Shown piece after piece: positions 50,346 to 62,915 of a stretch of 64,000 nt of DNA; the stretch's first letter is position 1; each line of letters opens with the position of its first letter. The position numbers and the translations under genes were made by a program. Source of the DNA: Callaeas wilsoni (taxonomy: Eukaryota; Chordata; Aves; Passeriformes; Callaeidae); assembly GCA_013398955.1 (NCBI GenBank), contig VWPU01004219.1:735-64734 (forward strand). Direction: 5' to 3'. Below the pieces are notes generated by a model. It ran no database searches and had not been told where the DNA came from. It saw only the letters and a list, made by a program, of their open reading frames with translations.

Positions 50346-52039
50346 CTGCTCCGAGCCCACCGGCAGTGCACACTCCAGCAGGATGGCACTTCCTCACCTG
50401 AGCAGCCAGAACCCAACCCTCACCTACCATGCCCAGGACATGTCCTGCCCAGGACATGCAGCCCTCCACAGTCCAGCACTGGAGTCCAAGCCCTGAGGCC
50501 AGTGAGCCACCAGCCCCCAAAAATATTTCTTACTCTTAGGACTATTAAACCAGCCTCTCGATTTCTCCATACAGAGGCTGCTGCTGTGTCAGTCAAACAG
50601 CACCCAGGCAGCGAGAGCAGCCGCTCTGGAGCCCCAGCCAAGCACCATGCGAGCTCAGGGATGCTCGTGTGCAAGACTCGCAGCTGGAAGTCACAGCCTG
50701 GCATGACGTCACAGCCCTGCTAACGCAGAGCCTGGCTCCGTGCAGTCACAGACAGAGCCACATCCAGGGTCACACCAGCCTTTTTTTCCAACGCACGTGG
50801 CAGATTATAGAACAAGTACGAAATCCACAGCACACGGTATCATCGTCCCGCCCTGAACTCTGCATATGGCAAGAGAGTTTCTGGTCAGCAGAATCATACT
50901 GGCAGCTACTGAGGGACCGACACAGCTCCTCCATCCCCACGGAGCCATTCCAGCCAAGTGACAAACATCATTCAGCAAACCCGCTGGGCTGGAGGCTCCA
51001 TCGGAAAACACCTGCAGTCACTTAAAAGAAAAAAAGTCAGTGGTGGTGGATTTGGATGGCGTTGGCTGAAGAAACTCCCAGCCAGGCTGGCAGCCGGGAC
51101 AGAGCCTCATTTATCCGCGGGCCGTCGCACACGGCGGCACTGCCCATTGATGCTATTTTCAGGCACCGTGCCCCACATGCAGACACAGCAGCTCACACAA
51201 ACATCTCCACTCCCCACTCAGACACCCCAGGTAACCAGGGGGTGAAGCCAAGGTGTACACAGCGCTGAGCGGGGCAAGGCCAGCTCCTGCCTCACATTTT
51301 CACCCAAAATTGCTCCCTGTGAGGCAGAGGTGCTGCCGTACTTCAAGGGTCCACAGACACATCCAGCCGTCGCAGGGGCAGCTCCAGCAGCAAGGCGCCG
51401 GTGAGCTGGTGCTGATCCCTGCACACTAGTGAATCAACCCAGAAGCCCCTTAGAGCCTCCAGGAGTGCGATGCCACGTCTAGACCTCACACCTTCACACA
51501 GAATCATCTCCTCTATTTAAGCAGCACTTTCAAATTTTGCTCTGAAAACAAATCGCAGTCACTTGTGCCAAGATGTTGTTTTCCCACACGCCCATCCAGC
51601 AGGAGCGGCGCTCACCGCCCTGCCATGGCACTGCCAAGGGCAGGCGCAGGCACGTCCCTGTGCCGGGATCCGTGGGGTTCGCTCTGGGGCACAGCAAACC
51701 CCAGCCCTGCCCACCCCGACGCAAACTCCTTAAAAGCTTCCACCATAACTCACTGCTTCTCCAAGTTAACAGCAAAGTCTATTGGTAATGGCCAGGGGAG
51801 AGCGGTCAATCCGCTGAGTGGGGATCCTGCTTCTGCCTCCACGTTCCTGGACCAGGGAACCCCGCTGCTCCCACCCGGAGGCAGCCAACAGAAAGCGCTT
51901 TTGTACAGCTCACTGAAGGTCCTTTCCGTAAGAGCCAAGTGTCCCCGTGGAGGCAGCCAGAGCCTCGGCTCCATTCCCAACACAGCTCTCCATGTCCCGA
52001 TCCCAGCATGGACGCGTGCAGCTCCAGGCACCCTGCGAA

Positions 52040-53010
52040 CAGGCCAGGGACGCGCAGGGTGTGCTGTGCCCGCCGAGCAGCACGGCCGGGCCCACAGGGG
52101 CCCAAGGACCGCTCCTCCACCCCCTGCTCCGGCCGGGCCGCGCACCCCGGCACCTGGGCCAACGCCGCCCGCGCCCAGGTGCTGCTGCAGACCCCAGTCC
52201 AGCACACACCCGCGGGGGTCCCCCACCGTGCACCCCACAGCGCGGGCACCCCGGCGGGGACGAGCCGGGGTTACCGGCACCCAGCGGGTCCCACTCGGCG
52301 TGGGAACATCAGCCCCGCGCCGGAGAGGGCTGCGCCGGGGCCTCGGTAAAGTTCCGCTCAAGAAGTTTCCCTCCTGGCCTGACCCCTCCGGGTGGGCAGT
52401 AGGGCCGGGGTTCCGCCAGCCCCGCCGCCCCTGCCCCGTTGCCCGGCGCCGCCGGGATGGAGCGCGGGGAGCGGCGCGTGCCCCGGGCGAACACCCGGCC
52501 TCGATCCCGATTCCCGGGGCCCCTCCGGCGCATCTCCCCCCACCCCCCACAACTTTCCTAAGCCTGCAACTCCCCGTGCCCACAGCTCAGCCCCGCGGCC
52601 GCCGGTACCGGGAGCCCGGCCGCCCCCGCCCGCCCTACCTGCCCAGCCGCCCGGCTCCGCCGCCGTCTGCAGCATCCTCCCGCCGGCTTCTCGCTCCCGG
52701 CCGTGCGAGCGCGCTCTCGGAGGAGGAGGAGAAGGAGGAAGAGGAGGAGGAGGAAGGGGGGGATGAAGGCAGCGCGCGCGCCGCCGCGGTCCAACCCCCC
52801 CTCGGCGCCGCGCGCCCGCACGGAGTGGGAGGGGGAACCGCGGCGGCGCATCCCGGTGCTGCATCCCGCAGCTGCGTCCCGCAGCGGCGCCAGGGGCTCG
52901 GGGGCATCCTCCCCTCGCGCACCCCTCGGTCGCGGCTGCCCCGGGTTGGGACGGCGGGGACGCAGGGGCTCCCCAGGCTCTTTCCAGGGGATTTGGGGGG
53001 GTCTGTAAGG
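52040..53010 (-). promoter_or_regulatory. ZNF385C: CpG island promoter of the ZNF385C long isoform
   Basis: About 1 kb is very rich in CpG and in GGGCGG/CCGCCC-type GC boxes, with no TATA box near the inferred start. It spans the first coding exon at 52639-52675. A strand-biased (GGA)n-like tract at about 52722-52763 lies in the probable 5' leader. The transcription start cannot be fixed by eye; about 52700-52850 is likely. Because the DNA is stop-poor it shows a long plus-strand open frame (51565-53169), which I treat as spurious. Confidence 0.65.
52639..52675 (-). CDS. ZNF385C: ZNF385C first coding exon, long isoform (coding part)
   Basis: Within a dense CpG island, an ATG at 52675 opens a short frame, MLQTAAEPGGWA plus one base, that runs straight into a GTAGGG donor beginning at 52638. 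The single leftover base G joins the GC at the start of the 34166-34414 exon to make a glycine codon followed by MKRPLSP, so the phase is correct. Upstream on this strand is a pyrimidine/purine-rich 5' leader (about 52690-52790) inside the island, which suits a first exon. The assignment is inferred from CpG context, donor and phase; I cannot check a transcript. If wrong, translation would start at the methionine in the next exon. Confidence 0.6.
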
Positions 53011-56000
53011 TGTGTGGCTGGGCACGCAAAGGAGGGTGACACTGCGGGGCTGTGGGGACGGCACCTGAATTTCAGGGTAACCGAGATGCTCTGTGCGACC
53101 AGCGCCCCAGAGAATGGCGGGCCCGATCTCAGACCCACCAGGACGAGGGTCTTCGGTCCCGCACCCTGAGCGGCAGCAGACAGCCCGGCTCTCCAGGGAG
53201 GTGGCATCGCCGGGGGCTGCAGGTCTTTGCCGATGGCAGAGGCCCTGGTCCAACCCAGGCCCATCAGGCGGCAGGGAGGGACAAGAACCTTGGCCATGCC
53301 CGGGCAGCCCGGCTTCTCCAAGAGGGTGAACCGGAGCCAGGGGAGGGATGGAGGGAGGAGGCCTGCAGGGAGATGCTATTTGCTCCTCAGTCGTTGCAGC
53401 AGGAGCACAAGGGGCCGCCAGGCAAAGGCTCCTCTGCTGCCATGCTCCTGCCTTGTGCTAAGATCAACAATTTTAAGTGCAAAAGTCTGAGCTGGCCTGT
53501 CGCTGTCGTCGTTGTTAATATTTTAGCAGCTCCCAGAACCTTTCAGCGGGGCCACACAGTGCTGACACAGGAGAGGAGATATAAAAGCGTCCTGCTGCCC
53601 GCCCCAAGGAATACGCTGTCTAGACACGTTATATAATCACATTTTGCCCTCCGCCAGGACACTTCACAGAGGATCTCAAAGCACTTCCCAAAACTGCTAA
53701 TTGAGCTTTGGAGCCCAGCTGGGAGGGAACTGCTCTGGCCAAGAGCCCTCTTCTCTGGAGCAGGTACCCAGGGGCTCCTGTCTCCCAGAACGCTTGCCTG
53801 CTCACTACTTTGCCTCCACTAAAACACAGAATTGATGCCAAGAGGTAGAGGTGTGATTGGCCTCGTGCTGTTGCTGGCAGAGGCTGGAGGCTGCAGAAGT
53901 GGGGGCAGAGCACATGCTGCTCCAAACCCCTCCAAGCCCACAGGGGCCCACGCCTGCAGGAGGCTCCAGGGCCGCCAGCTGCCAGGAAGGGGGAAGCTAG
54001 GAGCAGGGAGTCCCAGTCTGAGCTACTTTTGGGTGTACAGATCCTGGAACACAAGCAGCAGATCCCGACTGTCCACACCAGGAGCCCCTTTCCCCGCTGC
54101 TGTCAGAGTCAGGTCCCCAGGAGCAGCAGTGCGGCACCACTGAGCCTCGGCCTCGCTCATCATAAATCACTTTGGGTTTCCAGAACCCTTTCGCCAAAGC
54201 TTGGTGCATTTGTTTGCTGTGCCATCTGATTTTCACAACGTAGGATGGTTTTTATTTCCTCCCTATAAATAATTACAGGCGCTCTAATGGATCTCAAACT
54301 TTACAGTACCTTGGCTGTCAGGAGCCTGATGATGATGGTATAGCCTTCTTCTCCAAGGAGCAGAGTCAGGGCTGGGGATCCTTCACACTTTTTCATTTAC
54401 TTTAACCCTTTCAGCCTCATCCTGCCTCCACCACAGTGCAGGGTAGGGACTGTGCTCCCCTTCCAGGCACGGGGATCAGGAAACGCAGAGATGAGGCCTC
54501 TTATCTGACCCATAGCTCCCAGCATTCCAGCACTGGGGAGCATGGATGCATTTCTTCCCCTCCGTGGCAACTCTGGCTTCCCTCTCCCATGGGCAGCCCT
54601 TCACATTGCTTCTCCCCGAGATACTGTTTGTGCCAAGACCACGGTCACCCTCAAATATTTTGGTTTGCTGCAGATATCTCCGAAGCTGAAGACAAAACTC
54701 TAAAAGAAGAGAAGGTTGTCTCCAGCTGCAGCGCCCTGAAGTGCCATGGGACTGAGCATCCAGCCCCTCTGTCACACTGTAGCTGCTCACAAAATTTCTC
54801 CCAACCCCATTCTCAGTTCTGTACAGCAACTTTGTACACTTGAAGGAGCAGAAATTAGCCTACGAGGAAATAGGATCAGGCATTGCCAGGAGGGAGGGAA
54901 CTATGAGGGAATGGGCACTGCCAGGAAGGAATGGGCACTGTCAGGGCAAGGCTTCCTCTTTCTTCATGTTTCTGGAGCTCAGCAGCTCTGCTTCCAGAAA
55001 ACAAGGAGTTTTACAATTGCACCAATGTTCTACATCCTCTGGCAGCTCTGACATCCCCCCGCACAGGGAGGTGCTGGCACTGCCCGGGGACGCTGTGGTG
55101 GCACCTCGCCAGTGAGACAGGTGATGGGTAGGGGTGACGAGCTGTCCTAGACATGATTCTGTTGAGATATTACCAATCCTAAACGTGGGACCACGGGACC
55201 CCAGGGAAGGAGGATCTCTCCTGCAGCACCCACTGGGGTCCCACGACACCAGCTGGCTGCAGTGCCCAGCTCTCCAGGTGGTTAGAGCTGTCTGTTGCCT
55301 TCCTTGGCAGTGCATGGCAGGGACCAGCACCAGGCAGAACTCAGGCTTCTGCGTACAGAGGGCCGTGGAAGACAGGTGGGCAGAGGAGGGGCTGTGCTCA
55401 GGGGCTGAGCCAGGGTCCCACAGCCAAGGAAGGTCGGTGTGGGGTGATTCAGGCCCAGCACCACTTTCCAGGAAGGCTCGCTGGCTCCTCGGCCACCGCG
55501 CTGAGCCGTGCCAAGCTGCTCCGGCAGCTGCCGTGGCCGTTCAGCAGCTGTTGAGCTGTAATTGCTCATTGAGTCATAATTTTTTTTTTCCCAGTGAAAG
55601 CAGTACTGTCAGGGAATTAAAATCTTTTCAAAAGCCCGTAAAGATTTCATAAATGTTTCAGAGCCAGATCGGGGGGGTTTAGCACCTTCACAGCCAGGAC
55701 CCAGGGAAGGCAATGAGGAGATCAGCAGTGGAACACTCAACAGCTATAACTGGTTAAAGGAACAACAGTGCTGGGCAGCAGCAGCCCATGGGGAGCTGTG
55801 TGAGGCTGCACTGCCCCTGCCCACAGCCTGCACAGGGCAGGACTGGTCCCCAGTCCACAGCCTCGGTGCAAGGGCCCAGCTGGGCTCCAGGTGGTTCAAT
55901 TCCCCTTGATTCCCATGACACGCTGCTGACACGGGTTGTGGGATGCCGGGATGTGGCACAGCAGCACCTCCAGACTCCAGGAGAGCAAAAAGCTGACATG

Positions 56001-56611
56001 AGGGGAGTGCAGCAGCCCCAGCAACAGCAACAGCAGCGTCTTGGCTCTCACTTGTTTCTCATCAGCTCGATTAGCAGTGACCCAGCTCTGGCCAGCTGGG
56101 AAGTTCGGCCCCACAGCCAGTGTGGGTGAGGGGCACTGGTCCCGAAAACACCCAGGTTTGAATTCAGACAAGCCTAAGGTATCCTCAAAAGCAAAGGTTT
56201 GCACTCTGGAAGAGTTGTTGTAAGCATGGAATAAGGTTTTCCACCGCTGCAGCCCTCTCCACAGGAGCAGGTGTTTGCAGGTGACGGAGGCGCCGCAGTC
56301 CCGCCGGCAGCCCCTGCGCTGGCCCGGGCACCTGCTATTTTTAGTGTGAGTGCGGAGCCGCCTTTGATGGTCTCTCTGTGAGCTCTGTAAAATATCTGGG
56401 CCAGGAACGCGCGGCTTCCTCAGCCCCACTCTGCCAGAACACGCTTCCCAAGGAAGGACTCGGGGATGGTGGAGGAACCCAGCCTCCAGGCCAGCAGGGG
56501 ACCCACGTGCCTTGGGGGATTTAGCGGGGGGCAGCCGTGCCCCCACAGCCTGACAGAGCCCGGCTGTCGTTTGCACCCCAGGATCTGCACAGCCACATCA
56601 GCAGGGTGATG

Positions 56612-56636
56612 TTAACCCTAACCCTAACCCCAACCC
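56612..56636. repeat. Short interstitial telomeric repeat
   Basis: About four units of the vertebrate telomere hexamer in CCCTAA orientation (TTAACCCTAACCCTAACCCC), the last with one extra C. It lies in the DHX58-ZNF385C intergenic region. Such short tracts are usually scars of double-strand-break repair, not ancient chromosome ends. Confidence 0.85.
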
Positions 56637-57656
56637 ATGGGCACCGCAGGCAGGACGGCCCCATTCTCTAACCGGGGTGCAGAAAGAAGAGCACAAATGG
56701 GTCAGAGCTGAGCTGAGCACCCATTTGGGCACCCATGGGTGCTGGAAACCCCCACTGCTGTGGGGGTAATAGAGAGACCCCCAGCACTGCTCCTGGAACC
56801 TGCTGGCCCTGGCACCTCTCACCAACATTGGGCATCACTCCGAGAGGCACCTGGGTGACAGAGGCACCAGTAATTCATTGTTAGGGGAGAGGCTGCTGTT
56901 ATTTTACAGCCGTTGTTATTTCCTTCCTATTGTAACTTTTAATTAAAATCTACGGAAGGCCGATAACTGCTCCCTCTGCATAATTGCAGGGAGTAAATTT
57001 TATTATATAGGAAAGTGGTTTTAATTTTTAATAGACTTATTTTTAAGGAAGAGCAACACTTTGAAGGGATCTGTGAGCCCTAGTAACATTATCAAAGGCG
57101 AGAAGAGGAACAAAGATGGGTTTATTACCTGTTCCCCATAAAACTGTTATTTTAGGGGAGTTCTGTGCTTTCTCCTAATGAGAGATGAATTGCACCAGCT
57201 TCATTTGCTGTAGGAGGAAAATTAAAATGAAACTGATAAGAGCCCAGCCTCTAGCTCCTGACTTACCTCCCAATTATAAATGAAAGCTCACAGGCATTCC
57301 AGAGATGGGGCTTGATGTCTACATTAATTATAAATAAATTATCTACACTTAATGTTTAAATGAAATTTCAGATAAAGCTTTATATTTAGAAAAGCGTTGC
57401 ATCAGTGCATAAATATTTATGCAAGGAGTCTGGGTGAACTGCGGCTGCTTCAGCGTGACGTCGGAGCAGAGCTGGAGCAGGGAGCCTTGGCTGGGTATCT
57501 GGAGGAAGCGGCGCTGAGCCCACCGGAGCTGGGAGGGGAACAGGACAGTTGGGTCCTAAATCCGACCCACCACTGGTGTTTGGAGAGGGGAGGTGATGGG
57601 ACACTCTGGGCCCGTGTCAGCCTGACACTGTCAGAGCAGCAGCACCCGCTGCCCAT

Positions 57657-57750
57657 GGCCAGGGAGGTCGGTGACAGTGACAATCCCACATGCTCCCATC
57701 TTTGGCCAGGGAGGCCAGTGACAGTGACAATCCCACACGCTCCCATCTTT
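57657..57750. repeat. 47-bp tandem duplication
   Basis: Two adjacent 47-bp copies (57657-57703 and 57704-57750) differ at only a few bases. Each contains TGACAGTGACAATCCCACA and ends CTCCCATCTTT. The close match suggests a fairly recent duplication. Confidence 0.9.
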
Positions 57751-60700
57751 CTCCAGCCCTCAGGACCCTGAGGCAATGTCCCACGGGAGCCCTGAGGCAA
57801 GGCTGGGGCGAGCCTTTAAAGCAGCCAGAGTGGAGGAGGAGAAATCTGACAGGCCCCAGCTGAAATTTGTGTGGAAGAACAGTAAGGGAGGATAAATAAA
57901 ATGGATTTAAATTGTTCAGCCCCAGTCAATTGTGTAGGAGTCCAGATGAGGTCCAGGCAGGATCCAGCATCCTGAGTAGCCACCGCTGAGGTGGGACATC
58001 AACCCTGAGGACACGAGGAGCTGCCTGTGCCCACACACCTGGCCAGCTCTGGGATCTGCTTCATGCCGTCAAAATCTGGGATGCAGCAGCTTTCCAGGGC
58101 CATGAATGCATTTGTCTGATTTCTTTCTGATGCCTGAGACATCCCTGAGGTGGAACATCCCTGTCAAAGAGAACATCCTGGCCAGGGCAGAGCATCCCAG
58201 CCAGGGAGAACATCCTTGCCAGGTGCACACATGACCCAGCAGCGGGGGCTGAGCAGGCAGAGCCGGGCGCAGTTGGCCCAGGAATTTTAGCAGGGTCACC
58301 TTTGGTATCGCAGCGCTGCACAGTCCTCGTTCTGCAACGGGAGCAGTATCTCATTTCTTCCTCAATTAGCTCCTGATTATCAGTGTCCCAGGGCCCCTTT
58401 CCAGTCTCTGTTTAATGCACCATTAATAATTCATTTCTCAGATAGCAGGAACGCAGCGCGAGGTTGGGGCTTTGTGACTAATAAGTACCAGAGCAACTCT
58501 CATCTCCAAGGGACAAATGAAGGCAACAAAAATAAAGTGGAAGAATCAAAGATAATATGTTTTGTGGCCTTTAATCAAACACTGCATAACGGGTTTGATT
58601 ACTCAGGTGAAGAACACACGCACGCTGGGCTCCCGTGCCTTGCCAGCATCATCCCCGTCCCACTGTCTTCCCTGGCACAGAGGGAAATTGAGGCATCTCA
58701 AGTTAGAACTAGGGCTGGCCTGCACTGCCCTCCTCCCAAGGTTAGGGGTTTAGGTACAAACTAGACCTTTCCTCAAGCTGGAAAATCCCAGGACCAGATT
58801 TCCCGGTGCCCAGCAGAGCCAGCGCAGTCGCTGAGGAGTCGCACACACGCTGGCAGCTGCACATTAAGTGTGACGGGTTTCTGACAGATCCAATTATAAA
58901 GCCAGGTCTCAGCAGAATTGCAGCCCTAAGATCTAGTGCATGAAATTTTGTTTGGGAATTTTCGGATATTGCAGCTTGTGCCAGGGGTCCCCGCAGGCCC
59001 CAGACTGTGCCAGCACCTGCCAGCTGTCCCTGGGTCTTACCCCACCATGCTGCCTCCCCTCCCTGCCACATCCTGACAATGCCCAGCCCAAACAGAGTCA
59101 CCTAAAAATGGCAAGAAGGAGAGCGGCCACCCCAAGCAGCGCTGAGGAAGGGGGGACCTGCAGCCCCCCTGCTCTTCTGCCCCACGGAGACGTGTCCTGG
59201 CCCAGGGACTGTCCCTGCCCCTGCACAGTCGCTGGGACCATGCACAGGCTACGGGCAGTAAATCACTTGACTCCCAGTAGCTGAGGATCTGCCTGGGCCT
59301 TTCCACACAGCCCTAGGATGGTATTTTTAGCCCTTTCCTAGAAAAACAAGGTGGGCTCGTGTGATGGTCCTGTTCTCAGCTGACCAGGGACTTGGCTGCC
59401 CTGGGAATGCTCCTCAGAGGAAAGCAGCCAAGAAACCTCCAGGGACCAAAAGATCAGGGCCAGTGAGGACACGGGGATGTGAGTTCAGCTGCTCCCACGG
59501 TGCTTCGGTCCAAAGAGAAGTCAAGTCTCTTTGCCAGGCACAGGGCTGTTGTGCCCCAGCCAGTGCTGCACGAGCTTGTTCCATCAAAACCCTGGGATTA
59601 GGGGGTTTGTTTTACTTTTTCTAAGTGGCTGAGAGGGCTGTGCCCCGGTGCTGACATGGGACGCTGGGATCACAGGTGGGCACAAAGCTCGGGATGAAAG
59701 CTGGCAGCCTGCAGCACTGCCGCCATCGGATCAGAGCTGCATCACCATCCCCTGGCTCGGGAACCCAGGAGCTGTTGGGAAAACAGATTTGCCTTTACAT
59801 CTGCGAGGCCGTTCCATCCTCTGCCATCCACAGCTGAGCCCAGGCTGGCAGGAGCAGCCAGAAGGACGGTGCCGGGGGGGCTCAGTGACTGTGAGAGGCT
59901 GGAGTCTCCCCAGTCCTGACTTTTGTACCTAATGAAGGGCTGCAGCCCTTTCCCCAAGCCCGGATGGCTTCTCTGCACTGGCACCTCACGGCTGGGCTGG
60001 TGGGATCCACACCGGGCAGAGGCTTCAGCGGGTACCTGAGTGCCTCCCAGCAGGGACACCTCCCTGATTCCCCCGGGATGAGCAGCCCCTGGTCTGGACA
60101 TCCTCATCCCGGTGCTCCCGCGATGCCCTGGGCACGTGCCTGGCTGTGCCACTGGCTCGGACGGCTTCGCACGATGCATGGCCGGGGAGCTGTTTTAACC
60201 TAAGCAGAATAAACCCGCAGTGATTATATTTCCTGCCTCCCGCTCGGGGCGCGAGGGAAATTGTTTGATGCTAATCCCCTTGTTTAATCCACCAGCATCC
60301 TGACATGCGAACAGCCAGGATTAACTCCCGGCGGGAATCGTTCGACATGCGGCCGTCCCGTCGGTGTCGGTCGCGGGGCCGGCAGGACAGGGACGCCCTC
60401 ACACGCTCTGCAGGCTCCCGTGCGCTCCCGGCAGCGGAGAACAGGGCATGCAGGAACAAAGCGGGGAGAGGGCTTCTGGTTTTCGGGATCGAATTCCTCC
60501 ACCACAAGCACTTTTCTCCACACTGGAATTTCCCCTGGTACAGAGAGGGAAGCACCAGCTGTCCCGGAAAATGGTCACCTCGGGTTCTGATGTGCTCCTG
60601 GGCTCTGGAAGAGATACCGTGCAATAGCCAGGTTTTCAGATGTGCCTGGGAAGCAAAATTGAGTCCCCATCCCCCTCAGCCTGGATGCCACCGGACTCCT

Positions 60701-61495
60701 GCTGCTCATCCTGGTGCTGCCTGAGCCTAGAGCCACGAAGCAGGATGGAACCACCCACAGAGCAGGACCCTCAGCCCCAGGCATCTCTTTGATAAAGGTG
60801 CCTGGGGTCCTGCTTTGGCTGCTCTGTGCCTTCCTTGCTGCAGACCTGTCCTGGATTTCAAATTTCAATTTGCCTGACTTTATCTTTCAGCCCCAGTTCT
60901 CATTATTCCTCTCTCTGCCAAGTTAAAGAGCCCTTTAATACCCAGCAGTTTTCTCCCCAGGAAGATACTTGCATGCTGTAATCAAGTCACATCTCAGGCT
61001 CCTTCCTGATAAGTCGAACAGGCTGAGCACTAAGTCCCACTAAACACCAGCCTGGGGAAAGGGCTGACCTGAGGCGCTGCCAGGTGGAGGAGCCGGAGGT
61101 TTTCCAGCTGGTGCCTTGAGAGGGGAATCGGTGCTTTCTGACGCACTGACGACAAATGAAATGAGCTGTGAAAAATAAATTGCTGCATTGCCCTGACTCT
61201 GTGAGCACACCCGGCTGCCGGGGGCACGGGGGGTGCTGGGGCAGGAGGACACAGGCGTTCCTGGGGCTGTGCCCGCGCTGGCAGCCTGTGGGCCAGGGGC
61301 AAACCCCTTCACGGTGCTTCTGCCAGCAGAACTTGCTGCAGCAGCTGTTTGCTGCGGGGCTAATGGTGCCCATCTCTGCTTACAGGCAGCGAGTCGTGAT
61401 GGCCAGAACATAAGTGCTTTGGGGAGCTGAGATAAGCAAAGGTGCTTCAAGCCACAGACTTCTTCCAGCCCGGGGATTTGGCCACAGGAGGCCAG

Positions 61496-61572
61496 CTCTG
61501 AAGGATGCCAGTCCTGAAGGATGCTGGCTCAGAAGGATGCAGGCTCAGAAGGATGCCAGCCCTGAAGGACAC
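61496..61572. repeat. Short tandem repeat, unit 16-18 bp, about 4 copies
   Basis: Repeats of a core AAGGATGCCAG/AAGGATGCTGGCTCAG recur every 16-18 bp from 61499. It lies in the DHX58-ZNF385C intergenic region. Confidence 0.85.
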
Positions 61573-62405
61573 CGAGCAAGGTCGCAGCACCGATCACTGC
61601 AGCTCGGCTGCTCCCTGCCGCCAGGCCCAAGGTGACCGAGCCCCTGGGAAGGAGAAGTCAGATGCAGCTGACGTTAAAGCAGGGACGCAGAGGGAAGAAC
61701 AAGCAGAGGCTGGATACAGACCCACTTGCAAAACCCACAGAGACTCACAATGCTGTCCTGGCCCTGTATCCCATGAAGTCAGCTGCACTCCCTCAAAAAG
61801 GGGCAAGTTTTGTTACAGAAATTCTGGTTTGGGGCACCCAAGCAGATAGCCAGATCTACCAGGGTGGTGAGAGGTTGCACCACCCAGTGCTGTGGGCACC
61901 CACTGGGCTAACTCACAACCTGAATTCTCCAAGCACAAATCAGGGCAATTTGAGCTGAGCAAAACGATCTGGGGTCCCTGCGGGAGGGATCCTGCCTAGG
62001 GAGCAGGAGGAGAGGCCATCCCAGCCCACAAGGAGCTACAAATAACTCAAATGGCCTCATTACCCAGTTTCCGATGAACAGGAGTTTGGTTTCCCCAGGG
62101 CCATCTCCACCTGGAAGCAGGCTATGTGTGCTTGACACTGCAGGAGCCTCTGGTACCAAAGTCAGGCAGGAGCAGGACTCTGGTCCCCTGCACATGTCCT
62201 TCCCCTTCTGCAGCTCCCCGCCACCTTGGAGCCAGCTGTGACCTGCCGAGCATCCGTGCTGCTTACCGGTGGGGGCGTTCCCCGGGCCAGCACAAAAAAC
62301 GTGTGGCAGGATCCCGCGGGGAAAGGACACGCGTGGAGCGCCAGGTGCGAGCAGTGGAGCCCCCTGTACTCGCTGGAGCATCCCCCGGCCCGCGCCAGAT
62401 CACCT

Positions 62406-62915
62406 CCCGGTTCCCCGGGCATCCCTCGGCCCCCCGAACATTCCCCAGTTCCCCGGGCATCCCCGGTACCGTGAACATCCCCCGGTTCCCTGGGCATCCC
62501 TCGGTTCCCCGGGCATCCCTCGGCACCCCGAACATTCCCCAGTTCCCCGGGCATCCCCAGTACCCCGAACATCCTCCAGTTCCCTGGGCATCCCCCGGTT
62601 CCCCGGGCCTCCCTGGTCCCCTGAAGATCCCCCGGTACCCCGGGCATCCCCGGTACCATGAACATCCCCTGGTTCCCCGGGCATCCCTGGTACCATGAAG
62701 ATCCCCCGGTACCCCGGGCATCCCCCGGTTCCCCGGGCATCCCCGGTACCATGAACATCCCCCGGTTCCCCGGGCATCCCCGGTACCATGAACATCCCCC
62801 GGTACCCCGAACATCCCCCGGTACCCCGGGCATCCCCCGGTTCCCCGGGGCATCGCCGGTACCCCGAGCATCCCCCAGTACCCCGGGCATCCCCCGGTTC
62901 CCCGGGCATCCCCCA
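62406..62915. repeat. GC-rich minisatellite, unit 18-19 bp, about 27 copies
   Basis: About 510 bp consist of tandem 18-19 bp units. There are two unit types, one like GGTTCCCCGGGCATCCCC and one like GGTACCATGAACATCCCCC, partly alternating to form about 37-38 bp higher-order units. Since 19 is not a multiple of three and no unit holds a stop in most frames, several long open frames cross it on both strands, including 62162-63343 on the minus strand. These are artefacts. It lies about 450 bp beyond the likely DHX58 3' end. Confidence 0.92.

Larger units (their letters stand above)
34415..52638. other. ZNF385C: ZNF385C intron 1
   Basis: About 18 kb between the long-isoform first exon and the zinc-finger-1 exon. 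It contains the CpG island and purine minisatellite at 35230-35793, the GATGG microsatellite at 50301-50345, short poly-A tracts near 37641 and 48945, and an AT-rich block near 40190-40340. The remainder shows no feature I can support. Confidence 0.65.

Noticed and set aside
51565..53169. 534-codon plus-strand open frame over the CpG island
   Set aside because: It is compositionally driven, shows only P/R/A/G-rich low-complexity sequence and no domain, and overlaps the minus-strand ZNF385C first exon. Stop codons are rare in such GC-rich DNA.
58135..58220. Apparent GAACATCC repeat
   Set aside because: Spacing and sequence are too irregular to call a tandem array.
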